Source: Grifola frondosa (Eukaryota > Basidiomycota > Agaricomycetes > Polyporales > Grifolaceae). From it: a DNA stretch of 64,000 bases. The translations under genes were made by a program, and so were the position numbers. Below, one piece after another: positions 1 through 13,332 of this stretch. The stretch spans positions 2,480,001-2,544,000 of the forward strand of contig LUGG01000003.1 of assembly GCA_001683735.1 (NCBI GenBank), written 5' to 3'. The first letter of the stretch is position 1; every line of letters starts with the position of its first letter. Below the pieces are notes generated by a model, which was not told where the DNA came from, did not search any database, and worked only from the letters and a program-made list of their open reading frames with translations.

Positions 1-632
1 GCGCCGATACAATATGCAAACTCATCACATGATCATCAGCTGAAATACCAGTGGGTTTGATGTGCGGCGCAACTCCGTGGCCTCGCGACAGCGTGACGGT
101 GTTTCGCGCCGTGGAGGGGCAGTGAGTTGTCTCGAAGCAGCTTTCATCTCGGTTGCACTCCTGAAATGAACGTACACCGCTGACAAGAGACTTCATCGAG
201 AACTTGGCGCCACAGGGTTTGCGTGATAGCTTCTGTTCCCTTACTCTGTCGGATAATACGAATCTCGAAGCGAATGATGAGTGTGAGATGGGTGTGATTC
301 TGCGAGCAATCTATGGGCTGTATCTGAGCCATCTCTGAGATTGTGAAGGAGAGCGCGAACATGCAACGATGGCGTGGAAGAGATGCACGGGGATTCGTGG
401 GAGTGGAAGCCGACTAGGTTTATGTCCAAATTTATCAACTTCCCTTGTCTTGTCCGTTATTCTGGAAAAGAAGTTACCTGGTGCATCTAGCCTGCTCATT
501 CCCGCAGTATGCCTGCCACCACCGGGCATCATGCTTCCCTCGTTATAAGTCCCTCCTTCGCTCGCCCCTCCTCCTTTCCTTTCCTTCAGTAGTCTCTCCT
601 TCTTTAAATTCCCCATCCTAATAATTATTCAA
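1..632. other. 5' flank, no gene recognised
   Basis: I see no convincing coding exon here. The short open frames lack splice context and recognisable peptides. Pyrimidine-rich stretches just before position 633 fit the promoter and leader of the CCCH gene that follows. Confidence 0.5.
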
Positions 633-2528
633 ATGGCTGCTCCGTCCGTGGGGGAGGTTAATCAGCAACTGTGGTGAGCTCTATTGTCTCCGCCTCCGTC
701 CCTGGCTCATCCTCGATTGTCCTGTCCGCCAGGGATGAGGCCCTCACCAGGCTCCTCGGTACGCGTATTCTGTCTAATCTAGCCGTTCCTTAAGTTCTCA
801 CACGTGTCACACGCATGCAGATCTGTCCACCGTCACCATTAAGCGGAATGCCGAACTCGAGGCTCGAGTTGCTGAGCTGGAGGTCGAGCGCTCCGTCTGG
901 AAGCAGGCGCACGCTTCCGCACTCGAGGCGACAGAACGCGATAAGAAGGCGCATAACGCGCAGGTCTCCACGCTTAACAGGCAGATTTCCACCTTAGGCT
1001 TCCTCAAGGTCAGTCCACCGTCTTCCAGTCTGTGTTCTGACGAACCTCATCTCACCCACCCCGCAGAACCAAAACCCGCTAATCCTCTGCATTATCGATG
1101 GGGACGCGAATGTCTTCAGTCGGACACTCTTAGAACAGGGCCATCAAGGCGGTCGCCAGGCGGCGCAAGAGCTTACGAAGGGAATTGCTGAGTATCTCTC
1201 ACAGGAAGATGTCCAGGTGTTCGGACGATTGTCCTTCTGGGTCACCATCTACTTTAATAAAAGAGGCCTGCTCAACATGCTGTTAGACGAAGGCATATGT
1301 TCTGCGGAGCAATTTGAAGCATTCTTGGCAGGCCTCGGTCAAGCTTCTCCACGTTTCCTCTTGATTGATGTTGGAAGGGAGGGCACCGACGCAAAAATCA
1401 AAGGTAAAATGATCTGTTCCCGTACCCTTTCACACAAGCTTAACTTCTCTCACAGAATATCTTCAAACATATACTCGTTTCCCGCAGACCTTGCGCGTCT
1501 TCTTCGGTGGTAAGTAGCGCGCCACATAGTCTGTCATAGCGAGGCTGACGCCCATGGTGTCCGTCCCATATAAAAGGCTCCGATGATAGTTACACGTCGA
1601 CGCTGGCGACGCTGGAGAAGGAAGAGCTGTTGGGAAAGCTGGTGCTCATGCAGGGCTCCTCTGAACCCACGGAGGATATACGTCAACTGCCCGTGCCTTT
1701 CATGCAGGTGGACGGGTTATTCATGAGCGAAAGGCCGGCCTATGTGCCGAGGCGTCCTGGACCGCTGATTGGGCTCAACAACGCTAACGTTGTCACCAAC
1801 GGAGGGCTGATAAGCCCGCAGTCTGAGACGCAGTCTACCGTCCCTACCGCTGCACGGGGTGTTCCGAGACCTATTGATCCTACCAAGGTGAGCCAATTAT
1901 GCTCAGTCATCAGGCGGCGCTCACAACATTGTATTTAGCCGCTTCATAAGCGTGAGCACTTGAATCAATCATATTTCGGTATGCTGTGTGATGCCTAACT
2001 TGTCACTTCGTTTCAGAAACACCACCGCCGTGCAACGAGCATTATTTGATGACTTGTTCGAAGGGCGTTAGTCGTTGTCATGCTTCATATTTGTTGACGT
2101 ATCTCATCGCAGCTATTATCTAGGTCGGATGCAAGTATTCCCATGATTGGTTGTTGACTCCTGAACAATTGGATACGTTGGCAAAGAACGCAAAGAAAGC
2201 CCCTTGTAATTATTTGAAAAACGGTCTGTCCCGTGGACATGCCTTCACACATCGTGTTGACAGTTTCTAGGTCTGAACTGCCCCTATGGTGATAAGTGTT
2301 GCTGGGTAAGATTGTTTCCCGAGATTGTTCTGTGTTGTTCTACGAAATTCAAATGTATATCACAGGGTCATGTCTGTCCTAGTGGGATCAGATGTTTCCA
2401 TCTTAGCAAGGGAAAATGCTGGTTCAAAGGCGGTATGTGGCACTTCACCCTCGGCTATTTTGTGGGCTTGGCTTAACTGGGCCTGTTTAGACGGCATGCA
2501 CCCTCCCGTCGGGGTCCAAGACAACTAG
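633..2528 (+). CDS. Tandem CCCH zinc-finger protein with NYN-like central region
   Basis: A multi-exon gene, probably encoding an RNA-binding protein. The start MAAPSVGEV follows an AT-rich leader. After two short exons comes a charged coiled coil (850-1010; ELEARVAELEVERSVWKQ). The next region, beginning LILCIIDGDANVF, looks like the NYN/PIN-like domain of fungal tandem-CCCH proteins. A low-complexity linker follows. The C-terminus (about 2030-2528) carries a C-x7-C-x5-C-x3-H finger (TCSKGVGCKYSH), a C-x8-C-x5-C-x3-H finger (CNYLKNGLNCPYGDKC) and a third Cys/His cluster ending before VGVQDN. About ten introns of 50-70 nt keep the frame intact. Family assignment rests on the fingers; the NYN-like reading is inference and no RNA target is known. 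Confidence 0.8.
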
Positions 2529-2983
2529 GGATTTACTGCGGACTGATTTACACCCATCCTAGGCGACATAATGTACATCATGTTACGACTGCTTCACATG
2601 TTCCTGTATAGTGTACCAGTTCTGTTTCGTTGCGTAGTACGAGTACGGGTACGAGTACGAGTTAACTTAAAGAAATGTCGATCGATCAATTGCAAGCATC
2701 TGGATCATGCACGCGCTGTGGAGCACGGTTGTACAGAGTTCCCTAGCTGCGGAATTAACTAAATTGGACGCCAAACTGGCGGACAGGAAGTCCTGAAAAT
2801 TGCAGAGATAAGATGTCGAGGAGTACGAGGAGATGCAAGGGTCGTGTCTCACCCGACGGAAGTAAACAAGTTAATTTCGGCAACGACCGTATAGCACCCG
2901 TGGGAAATCGATCGATTATTGACCATGCCGCAGAGCAAAGCGCTCGAGACCGTTCTGCATATCGACCATCATCATACACAACC
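2529..2983. other. Intergenic, with short GTACGR tandem repeat
   Basis: There is no gene between the CCCH gene and Rho-GDI. Positions 2637-2663 hold about four copies of a 6-bp unit (GTACGA or GTACGG). The rest is presumably terminator of one gene and promoter of the next. Confidence 0.5.
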
Positions 2984-3970
2984 ATGTCTGCTCCTGTCGG
3001 TACTCTCTTTTTATCTGTGTGTTCGCTCTCTCACAGGAGGTCATACTTAGCACGAAGAAGACGATCTTGCGCCCTCGGCCACCCCTGGTGAGAGCAGAAT
3101 CTCTGCTTCTGCGTGGTTTCAGCTCATAGTGACATCGCAGGATACAAGCCTACTGCCGTTAAGACAGTCGACGAGTATGCCAAGCTTGATGCCGAGGACG
3201 AGAGTTTGGCTCGATGGAAAGCCAGTCTGGGTATTGTGCCGGGTGCCCTTGACGGGAATACAAGTGGGCCGAAGGTGTGTCGTGAAAATACCTCTCGTGG
3301 CTATGCCTATGCCGACGTGTCCATCTGCAGGTTACGGTCCTGACATTGGAGCTTGCTTCGTCTTCGTTGCCACCGGGGAAGCAGCTCAAGATGAATCTTC
3401 AGGACCCTACTGCGCTGGAGAGCATTAAGAAGAACCCGGTTACTATCAAGGAGGGTGTGGAATACAAGTACGTGCTGTAGCGCTTTCGTCTTTGCGGGTA
3501 GCCAACAGAACACTGCGCAGCGTCCGCATCACGTTCAAGGTTAACCACTCTATCATTTCTGTATGTGCAGCATCCGTCTGTCTGCCCTCTATGTCGTCTG
3601 ACCGATCCACAGGGTGTCCGGTACATACAGGTGGTCAAGCGGGCTGGCGTGAAGGGTATGTGGTTCTATTTTCGGCATGTAAAGATGGAATGACACTATA
3701 TGCCATGACAACAGTCGATAAGATGGAGCAGATGCTCGGATCTTATGGTCCTCATCCTAAAGGCGAGGCTTACACCAAGAACTTCGACCCAGAAGAATCT
3801 CCTTCCGGCATGCTCGCGCGTTCTGGAAGCTACCATGTACGGAGTCGTGTGGTAGACGACGACGGTGAAGTCTTTGCTGGTGAGTTTTATCCAGGCCTGA
3901 GCTGTTTAGGAAATCTGAGTTTATGATGGCAGATTGGGAGTGGTCGTTCAAGCTCGGAAAGGAATGGTGA
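2984..3970 (+). CDS. RDI1: Rho GDP-dissociation inhibitor
   Basis: This cytosolic protein extracts prenylated Rho/Rac/Cdc42 GTPases from membranes and holds them in the GDP form. The N-terminus reads MSAPVEDDLAPSATP after splicing, then GYKPTAVKTVDEYAKLDAED, the acidic switch-binding arm of RhoGDI. The immunoglobulin-like domain follows with EGVEYNVRITFKVNHSIIS, GVRYIQVVKRAGVKVDKM, MLGSYGPHPK, and the C-terminal DWEWSFKLGKEW that closes the geranylgeranyl pocket. About seven short introns join without frame breaks, and the length is normal for the family. The second exon most simply begins at 3058, after the acceptor GAAG. Confidence 0.93.
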
Positions 3971-4134
3971 ATGAGTTATCCTGTGTGTGTATCAATCTCT
4001 TCCATTTATACCTATCATTGGATGTCAATTGGCCTGGATGTATCACACCCACATACTATCAGTAGCTCCTCTCATTGAGCTCCTCTGTACCATCGGTAGT
4101 ACGAATAGACGCCGGCATTGTCCGAAACCCAGTC

Positions 4135-5647
<1,513 letters not shown>

Positions 5648-5898
5648 GATGAAGAGCATATGGCCACGACGAAAGCATGATACAAAACGATTCCTCCGAA
5701 AGCGTGAATACCGAACACATCGACATCATGGACACGAAAACAGTATGCAGGTAACGAAAGCCTATAAATGAGAACAGGACGCGCGAGGGACAGCATATTG
5801 AGGAAAATGCAAATGAGTATCTGACCATCTATAGGGCATTTTGGCATGCCGGACACAAAAATGGCGGGCTAGCGAACCAGTCTGCGGCAGCATCATAC

Positions 5899-7534
5899 TC
5901 ACGTCGACGTCGCTCCCAGTACGCGGATTGGGTGAGGCAAGGAGGATACTTGATTGTTCAAGCCCATCTGCAAGCCCCGCGGTGGCCTCCACTTGATGAT
6001 GTTCCTCCATAATGATGTCTCCCCGTTTGGACTCGCCTTCCTCAGCGCCAGATGAACAAAACGTCGTGCAAGTACAACGTCTTTGACATTGCCGATAGCC
6101 CAGCCTCCCTCTTCATGCCCTGCATAGCGCACGATCGGGCATTGAGCAATTGTTACGAGGTCTTCTGAGAGGTGCTCAAGCACCTTGGGCGATATCCCCA
6201 TGGTCTGGATGGCTTCAGCAAGAGAGAGTGCATGAGGAGATGGGATGGCAGATTGTGCAGTGTTTCCGAGGACGGCCGCGCGGACGCTTGATAGGAGCGG
6301 AATTGATGATCGAACCTGATTTTGTCCACGACAATGTGTCAAATCCGTCTGGACTGACTGAGAGTAATCGGAATCACGGGTCCCTCGGTAGAGGTATGAC
6401 GGGGGCTCGAGGAAGTTGTGCGCAAGGCACGATCGATGGTACCAACGGCGGCACTGGGAATTCAGGCAGAAATGCATGATCATGCCTGACTTAGCAGATA
6501 TACTGTGAAGAAAGTGTTAGATATGCTGAGACCCATAGGAAGAGCTTACCTGGGTGAAGGAGAAACATCTGCCAATTCCGGGGGATACGGATTGTATGCA
6601 TGCTTGCACACACAAGTATTGGTACCAAGTGCAGGCTTTAAGAGGATGTCAGTAATTGAAGGAAAATAACAATATTTGATCCAACCGGACAGTACGTCTC
6701 GAATATTTCAGGTATGTTGTTCGCTCAAAAAACTCCCTGCGACCAATATCTGGGGGATCAAGGGCAGACTCATCATACTGATGGACATGTATGACATCTG
6801 CAAACTATCTTGAACGTGAGAATTCCACTGGCATGAGATTCATGAAATACCTTGAAATGTGTAGGCATTCAATATATCTACAAGGTCGGACTTGATACGC
6901 TCACCCGGTGCACACTGAGATGGATCACTGAATAGATATTTGCAAATTTGTCAACCACAATCATCCGAGTAGCAAGATTAGCGTACAAAGAATTGATATA
7001 TCCGCTCAGGTCTTGTCCCGACCAGTACCATTGTAATTTGACCCATGCTTCACCATCCGAATGAACACGGATGGCTTTGATCCTTCCGATCCAGATGTCC
7101 GAATCATCATCCCACTTCAAATTTCTATTGACAATGACACTAATTTTTGTTAAGAATGGTAGGTCAAGTTTCTGGAATAACTGGCAAACGTACTGGTCTC
7201 CCCTATGGAAACACATTTGTTTGTATCGGAATGATCTTCCTCCGCTGCCGCCAGACCAAATGACGGAGGCATTGTCGTCGAGTGGTCCTTTCTCAACGAC
7301 AACGTCCACTGTAAGTCAAACACTTAGTTAAATGTCCATAAGACTCCGAACGCCAATGAGCTCACAAGCTTAGCATGACTCACCTTTAAATGCTTCGGCA
7401 CGGCTTAATGTAGCAAACTCTGCATCGGTGGGAGCACCCTCTTCTCGCTGGATCTTGTGCACTTTTTTGTGAGAAAAGTGCAATCCCCGGTGTCTCGTTC
7501 TTCTCTTCTTGTTCAGAGTAGTGGTGGATTTCAT
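5899..7534 (-). CDS. BAH domain plus PHD-like zinc finger protein
   Basis: Probably a chromatin reader; I know of no characterised fungal orthologue. The basic N-terminus MKSTTTLNKKRRTRHRG is followed by a BAH domain (about 7300-6880: MCFHRGDQYVCQLFQKL, WIGRIKAIRVHSDGEAWVK, LQWYWSGQDLSGYI). A linker HVHQYDESALDPPDIGRREF ends the BAH fold, and a PHD-like finger follows (TNTCVCKHAYNPYP, then HFCLNSQCRRWYHRSC). The remaining about 150 residues, rich in Leu and Ala, are unassigned. BAH-PHD pairs occur in nucleosome-binding proteins. The 3' end is uncertain: position 5899 is the first stop, but a very good donor (GTGAGTATG) overlaps it, so a further exon downstream is possible. Another in-frame ATG lies at 7564. 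Confidence 0.72.
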
Positions 7535-7794
7535 CCTACCGTGCTGACAAGAATCAGCGAACAAGATATAAAATTGAAGTTATGCTGCCAAAACACAACG
7601 AGTGAAGGACTACCAATGGTTTAATGTTTAACAACAACAGCCTCCCACCACTTCGCGCAGCAAACGTTCGAACTTCGAGAATTTGAGGAATCGACGCGAC
7701 GCGTCTATCACGTGACACGCATGAGCGTTGGTGGTTGTCTTGACTCTTGAGCCCTTGTTTACGGCCAGACGTTTGTTTGCTTCCTCCTGCCGTC

Positions 7795-10211
7795 ATGAGT
7801 TTCTTTCAAAATAACGCCAACACGACAACAAGCACTAATGCGCCGAGCGGTGGATTCTTGGGTACTCCCCCTGCTGGCGCCACAGGCGGAGGGGCGGGAT
7901 CTTCTGGTACAAGCTCTTTCTTCGGTGGTTCAGCCTTTGGAGGTTCGTAATATCTTTGATTGTGATATTATTGTTGAAATATCTGCAAGTTTAGCAAAGC
8001 CCACGACCGGAAGCATCTTTGGAGGAGGAGCGCCAGCTGCCCCCAGTGGAGGCCTGTTTGGAGGAGGGGCGCCAGCTGCACCAGGCGGCGGTTTGTTCGG
8101 AGGAGCGGGCTCAAGTTCTATAACGCCGGCGCCTGGAGGCGGTATCTTTGGAGCAGCGAGTACTACCCCAGCGACAACTGGAAGCGTATTTGGGTCCACA
8201 CCGGCCACAGGGTCAAACGCGCCCTTAGGATCTGCGCCAGCAAAGCCCAACCCTTTGATGACTGGTGGTATCTTCGGTTCTGCAACTCAGACCGCGCCAT
8301 CGTCTGGTGCTGCAACGCCAGCCACAGGAACACCGTCTAGTATATTTGGCACGTCTGCAGCGCAGGCGGGCTCTGCACCGTCAGGTACAGGAGGCACCTC
8401 GATATTTGGTGGAAGTGTCTTTGGAGCATCTAAGCCAGCGGAGCAATCTGCTGCAGCGGCCAAGCCGGCGACGAGTAGCAGTGAGTGGTACCTATGATTT
8501 GCTTTCTTCTGACTCAACGATTTCTGTGTAGTATTCGGTCAAGCGGGTGCTCCTTCTACAACCGGTGCGTACACGTTCGATTTGCTTACCACATTCAAGT
8601 GTTATGGACACTGACACGCCGATCAACTCCAACAGCTGCACCATCAGGTGGCTTGTTTGGATTATCTAAACCTGCGGACTCGTCTGCTCCTTCAACGACA
8701 GCGCCATCGGGCGGCTTGTTTGGATTATCCAAACCTGCAGACTCGTCTTCAATGGCACCAGCAGCACCATCAGGTGGCTTGTTTGGATTATCTAAACCTG
8801 CAGACTCTTCTGCACCTTCAACAACATCAGCTGCGCCATCAGGTGGCTTATTTGGATTATCTAGACCTGCAGACTCTTCTGCACCGTCGGTAACACCAAC
8901 TGCACCCTCGGGCGGTATATTTGGTGCCCCTCTATTTGCCACTAAGCCAGCTGGTACTACAGCTGCACCGTCAACAAGTGGTACTGCTGCGTCATCGACT
9001 CTTCCTGCATTCAGCCTTGGCGGCACCACAGCTAAGAGCACAACATCAACCGGTAAGTTCTGTATCAATGCCTTTAGTAAGAGTGCTCATCGACTACGTG
9101 CAGCACCCTCAGACTTCTTTGGCTTAGGTGGGAAGAAAGATGATAGCAAGAAAGACGAGAAGAAAGATACTCCGGCCGGTATGAATAGTCTAATTTGACG
9201 GCAATATGTTTATTCATTACATCTATACAGGGTCCTTACCTACTTTCAGCTTATTCCCTCCCAAAGATGGCGCTACAACGGCTGAACAGAAATCCACTAC
9301 TTTCGCCGCTGGGACTGGCACAGCTCTTGGCGAAAAGCCCAAGGAGACATTAGGTGCGTTGCTTCTCTACTCGAATATCTGCGTGATGGTTTGTTGATAA
9401 AGCTGCACTGTAGCCACGTCGGCAGTGGCGGTTTCTGTTCCTCCACCGTCCATGCTGCGGGGAAAGACGGTCGAGGAAATTGTGAACAGATGGTCCGGTG
9501 ACCTCGAGACTCACGTTCGCGAATTCCACAAATTTGCCGGCGAGGTGGCGGTGTGGGATCGCGCGCTCATTGAGAATGGAAACAACGTATGATCACGCAT
9601 CTCTCCTTCGTCCCACCGATTGACAAATATGCGTTCCGCAGCTCGCGACCATCTACGCCAATGTCCTCGCAGCTGAACGAGAGCAAAACGACATTGATCA
9701 GTCGCTCGATCACATCGAGCAGCAGCAGAAGGATCTCGCAGCTACTCTCGAAGCGTATGAGAGGTCTACTGAAGAGATTCTCGGAGGCCAGAGCAGTAAC
9801 CTGCGTGCGCTCGATACCGGCCCTGCGGACACCGAGCGGGACAAGAAGTACGTCTTATGTATGCTGTTCCTTATAACGTCTGCTTACCGTCGCTCTCCTA
9901 GCTATATGCTCGCTACCGAGTTGCACGGGCACCTCGACGACCTGTCTGGCTCACTGATGCAGATGATCGACGCAGTGAATGCGCTGGCGCTGCCCTCTTC
10001 CACAACTGCCGCGCAGGACAGTGGCGACGATGCTATGGGGCAGATCGCGCAAATCCTGAGCAGCCACTTGGAGAGCCTGCAGTGGATCGACGGTGCTACG
10101 CGCGAGTTGGAGAGCAAGATCACGGACGTGGAGAAGCGCGTCCGGGCTGCGACCGACGGAAATGGCCTTGGCCAGGGTGCCAAGAACAGAGGTTTCGGTC
10201 TTCCGAGATGA
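7795..10211 (+). CDS. NSP1: FG-repeat nucleoporin NSP1
   Basis: This is a central-channel component of the nuclear pore (Nsp1/Nup62). The start MSFFQNNANTTTSTN opens about 450 residues of low-complexity Gly/Ala/Ser/Pro sequence with GLFGG, IFGA and FGLSKP units. It includes a block (about 8640-8890) of four near-identical repeats of the type APSGGLFGLSKPADSSAP. After ETLATSAVAVSVPPP comes the Nsp1-C coiled-coil domain (MLRGKTVEEIVNRWSGDLET, HKFAGEVAVWDRALIENGN, LDHIEQQQKDLAATLEAYER, ATELHGHLDDLSGSLMQMID), ending KNRGFGLPR. That domain docks to Nup57/Nup49 and Nup82. At least eight introns all join in frame. The repeat block shows recent tandem duplication. Confidence 0.96.
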
Positions 10212-10578
10212 GGTCGGCTCGAGATCGTGGACTACTCAGTGCTCGCTGGAATTGAGTTGTATGTGGTATTCTGTATTCGCTACGCGTTCTCGCATGTCAT
10301 ACATGATCCAAAATTCGTGATGAGAACTAGAGATATCGTAAACCTCCATTCGTGAGTGCATTTCCATCGTAAGTGAGCTAAATGTAAGCAGATCTAGTAT
10401 GCGAAGAATGCGTGCAGAGAGAAGATAACTTAAGACTATGAGCAACTACCTCCTCATGCTTCCATCCAAGTCCGCGCGCTGGTATCAATGTAAGTATCGA
10501 AGATTTAAAATGGAGATATAGGCAGGCATGCCCGGGTCGCGCCAGGCCACAGCCAGAATATGACCACGTAGAATCGGT
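10212..10578. other. Convergent 3' intergenic region
   Basis: This 367-bp spacer separates the convergent 3' ends of NSP1 and the MFS transporter. I see no gene in it; it should carry both polyadenylation regions. Confidence 0.5.
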
Positions 10579-12787
10579 CTATCGACTCAGGACGCTCTTC
10601 GCGCGCAGGGCCTCCCCATTGAACCACAGCCATATCGGGAAGGGTATGCCGATGACGATAGCCAGCCCCGCCAGCAGCGAGTTTCCGCCACCGAGGCCGA
10701 GCGCGTCGAACATCTGCGCACCGAATAGAGGGAAGGCGAAGCCCAACATCGAACGGAACACCTAGCATTTTACACAGTGTGAATAAGGTTCCACAGAACG
10801 CGGTGGATCCATGCTCACCGAGGCCGCCGCCAGTGCGCTCGCGGCGAACGTAAAGGTATCGACTAGGTATAGCTGGATTGGAAGGCTGATCGGAGGAGGT
10901 TAATCATGGTGGTTCTTTGTGACGGAGGAATCGATGGGGAAACTTACAACGTCGTCATCATTCCGAAGCCGAAGATGCCCGAGCCAATGATCGGCATGAT
11001 CCAGTGGATCTTTGCCTGTGCAGACCAGCCATACCAGCTGCACAACGTGTCAGTCAGCAAGCACGGTGCAATCCGCGTCGGAGGTCGGACTACAGCACTT
11101 ACAACAACCCGATGGGAACGAACAGAGACCCGAAGACGAGTGCAGGAAGACGGAACTCGGGCTTTCGCTTTCCTCCGTTCTTTTCAACAAGCTAACGAGC
11201 ACCGTCAATGAGCGCACGACAAGGTAAGGGGTTCAAGATGTACATTAGCATACATTCCGTCTGCGGAACTCGCTCCGAAAAGGGTGGCGAGCAAGAAACC
11301 CACGCCCAACCCAATGTAGGCCAGACCGCCGATTCCAGTGCTGAAGCCGTAAATCTTGGTGAAAATATCTTCAAGAATGGAGTCGGCAACCGAAGAACCC
11401 TAGCTAGCGGAGTACTCACCGGGGAAGGTGGTGAACATAAGATAATAGATGCCTATTTATCACAAGTCAATCACATGATGAACAACAACATCGCGGATGC
11501 ACCCACCATACATCCTGCATAGTGAAGGTGTTAACGTAAACATTGGCGGAACGAAATGGATGCACTCACAAGGCCATGTACAGGCTCAGAAGAAAGCAGA
11601 TGATGCTCCTCGTAAGGAGAATGAATGGGCGGGTCATATCGATCCACACCCGGTGCAGTTCAGAGCCGTGCTCCTGGATGAGATGTGGGTGCATCTGCGA
11701 GGCCTTCTCTGGGTCGGCAGAGTGCTTCGCGCGCCGCAGACGAATAACAGGGTGATACGTCTCCCGGAGGATGGGAATCCCGAGGAGGGCAGAGATGAGG
11801 GACAGACCAGCGATGACTATGAATATATATTTGAAGCCAATCGTCTGGGCGATGAACCCACCGGCGACGGGGCCGACGACGGGTCCAAGAAGGGGACCTA
11901 CTGAGTAAACAGCCATACCAGAGGCGCGATCTCGTTCAGAGAAGACATCGCTGACAGTACCACCGCCGCACGCTAAAGGAGCACTACCGGCGAAACCAGC
12001 TTGGAGAGACTATCAGGCAAATGAGGAACATAGGGAAAAAGGTGCTGCTCACCAAGGATACGAAAGCCAATTAGTGAAGCGGCTGTGGGTGCATATGCAC
12101 AGCCGAAATTAAATGCAAGGAATAATAAATTGCCTATGTGTAGCACCTGTAAGGCTAAAACATTAGGCCTTTGGAGAAGCTAAATCACGAATATCGTTGA
12201 CAAACCCAGGTCCGGCCGTAAATTTCAGATAACGGAGCGAGGAATAGCGGGCCAATTGCGAAAGTAACTAAGAAGATACTCAGTGTTGCTGCGACTTCCG
12301 TCGGGTTTGTGATGCCATAGTGCTTGGCGATGTCGGGAAGAGCAGGTGCCATCATAGAACTTCCCAAAGGCATGATGAACGTATAAAGTCCCACCTATAA
12401 CACCTGTTAGCAGTGTGTCGACACCAAAGGATCAAACCTTTGTACAATGAAAACAGTTGTCCACTTCTTCCGAAAAGTCCAGTTACGAGGATTGCTGGGG
12501 TCGTGTTCCCAGTCGTCCTCCGCATTTTCCAACGCCTCTTCCTTGAAACAGATGTGAGCACTGTACTGCTACACTGTATGAAGAAAAGGATGACATACTT
12601 TCTTATCTTCCGGAAAGGCTGACTCGCCCTCACCATTCGTCAACAGGACCTTTTCTCCTCGCTCAAGCTCGGGGTCAGCTTCAGGCCTGACCTGAACATG
12701 GGTGCCTGAGGATATGCTAGATGCCTTGGAGGGCTTTTCCGTGTTCGATATCGCTGGCTGAACGGGTGAATGGGCACTGTCCGACAT
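10579..12787 (-). CDS. Major facilitator superfamily transporter (DHA1, multidrug/polyamine type)
   Basis: A plasma-membrane proton antiporter of the fungal drug/polyamine family, by sequence type. A hydrophilic Ser/Glu-rich N-terminus leads to the hallmark DPSNPRNWTFRKKWTTVFIV, then helices GLYTFIMPLGSSMMAPALPD, FLAPLSEIYGRTWV (motif A region), AGFAGSAPLACGGGTVSDVF, YSVGPLLGPVVGPVAGGFI (antiporter motif C) and RETYHPVIRLRRAKH in the central loop. The second half has ALMYGIYYLMFTTFP, IYGFSTGIGGLAYIGLGVG and a C-terminus FNGEALRAKSVLSR. About eleven introns are needed, including one that flanks an 8-nt exon (11507-11514). All joins I checked keep frame. The substrate cannot be read from sequence. 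Confidence 0.9.
11507..11514 (-). other. 8-nt microexon of the MFS gene
   Basis: On the minus strand this reads GATGTATG between an acceptor ...TATGCAG and a donor GTGGGT. Joining it to the flanking exons gives ...LYMA-L-M-Y-G-IYYLMFTTFP, the usual helix sequence of this transporter family. Skipping it would delete eight bases and shift the frame. Confidence 0.8.
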
Positions 12788-13332
12788 ATGGACGTGCAGT
12801 ATGGGCAGGAAGCTAGGAAAGTCGAGTCAAAGGAAAGCAGAGAACTCATGGTACCGGAGAGCTAGTGGTATAAATGATGAAGAGACGTCAGCTGGATTGT
12901 GTTGCGGGCGGTTAGTTCCCCATACTTCGTCACGGTACTCCGCTATCACTCGAAATCCATTGACAAACCCAGTCAATGTTCTGGCGCTTTCGCCTGCCGG
13001 CTTCATTATCTCCGTCCACAATTTCTGCAGCATGTCCGGTGCATACAGACGCAGCCACTGCAGACAGAGGCGTAAATACGCAGGAGTTCCACGTCAGCTT
13101 TGCTAGTCAATGTGAGTGCTACACAAACATTTATCCGATCAAAGCGTATTGCACCCAGATTCATAAGATTAGATGACCAAGATCTCCTTTGATCACAAAA
13201 ATTGAAAATTTGAGTTGGACCAGGGGTATGGTCACCACCGGTTTCCCGGCGGGGTCCCTCTCGCAACTACATACAACAACCAAAACGCAACTTCCAAGGT
13301 TCACAAAAAACATACGCAATCCTCAGAGCAGC
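12788..13332. other. Intergenic region upstream of MFS gene
   Basis: This 545-bp spacer lies between the PRP5 stop and the MFS start; both genes run on the minus strand. A 68-codon minus-strand frame (13033-12827) has no recognisable similarity or splice support. The stretch most likely holds the PRP5 terminator and MFS promoter. Confidence 0.45.

Noticed and set aside
12827..13033. 68-codon minus-strand frame upstream of the MFS gene
   Set aside because: The peptide looks ordinary but matches nothing I know and cannot be chained to exons on either side.
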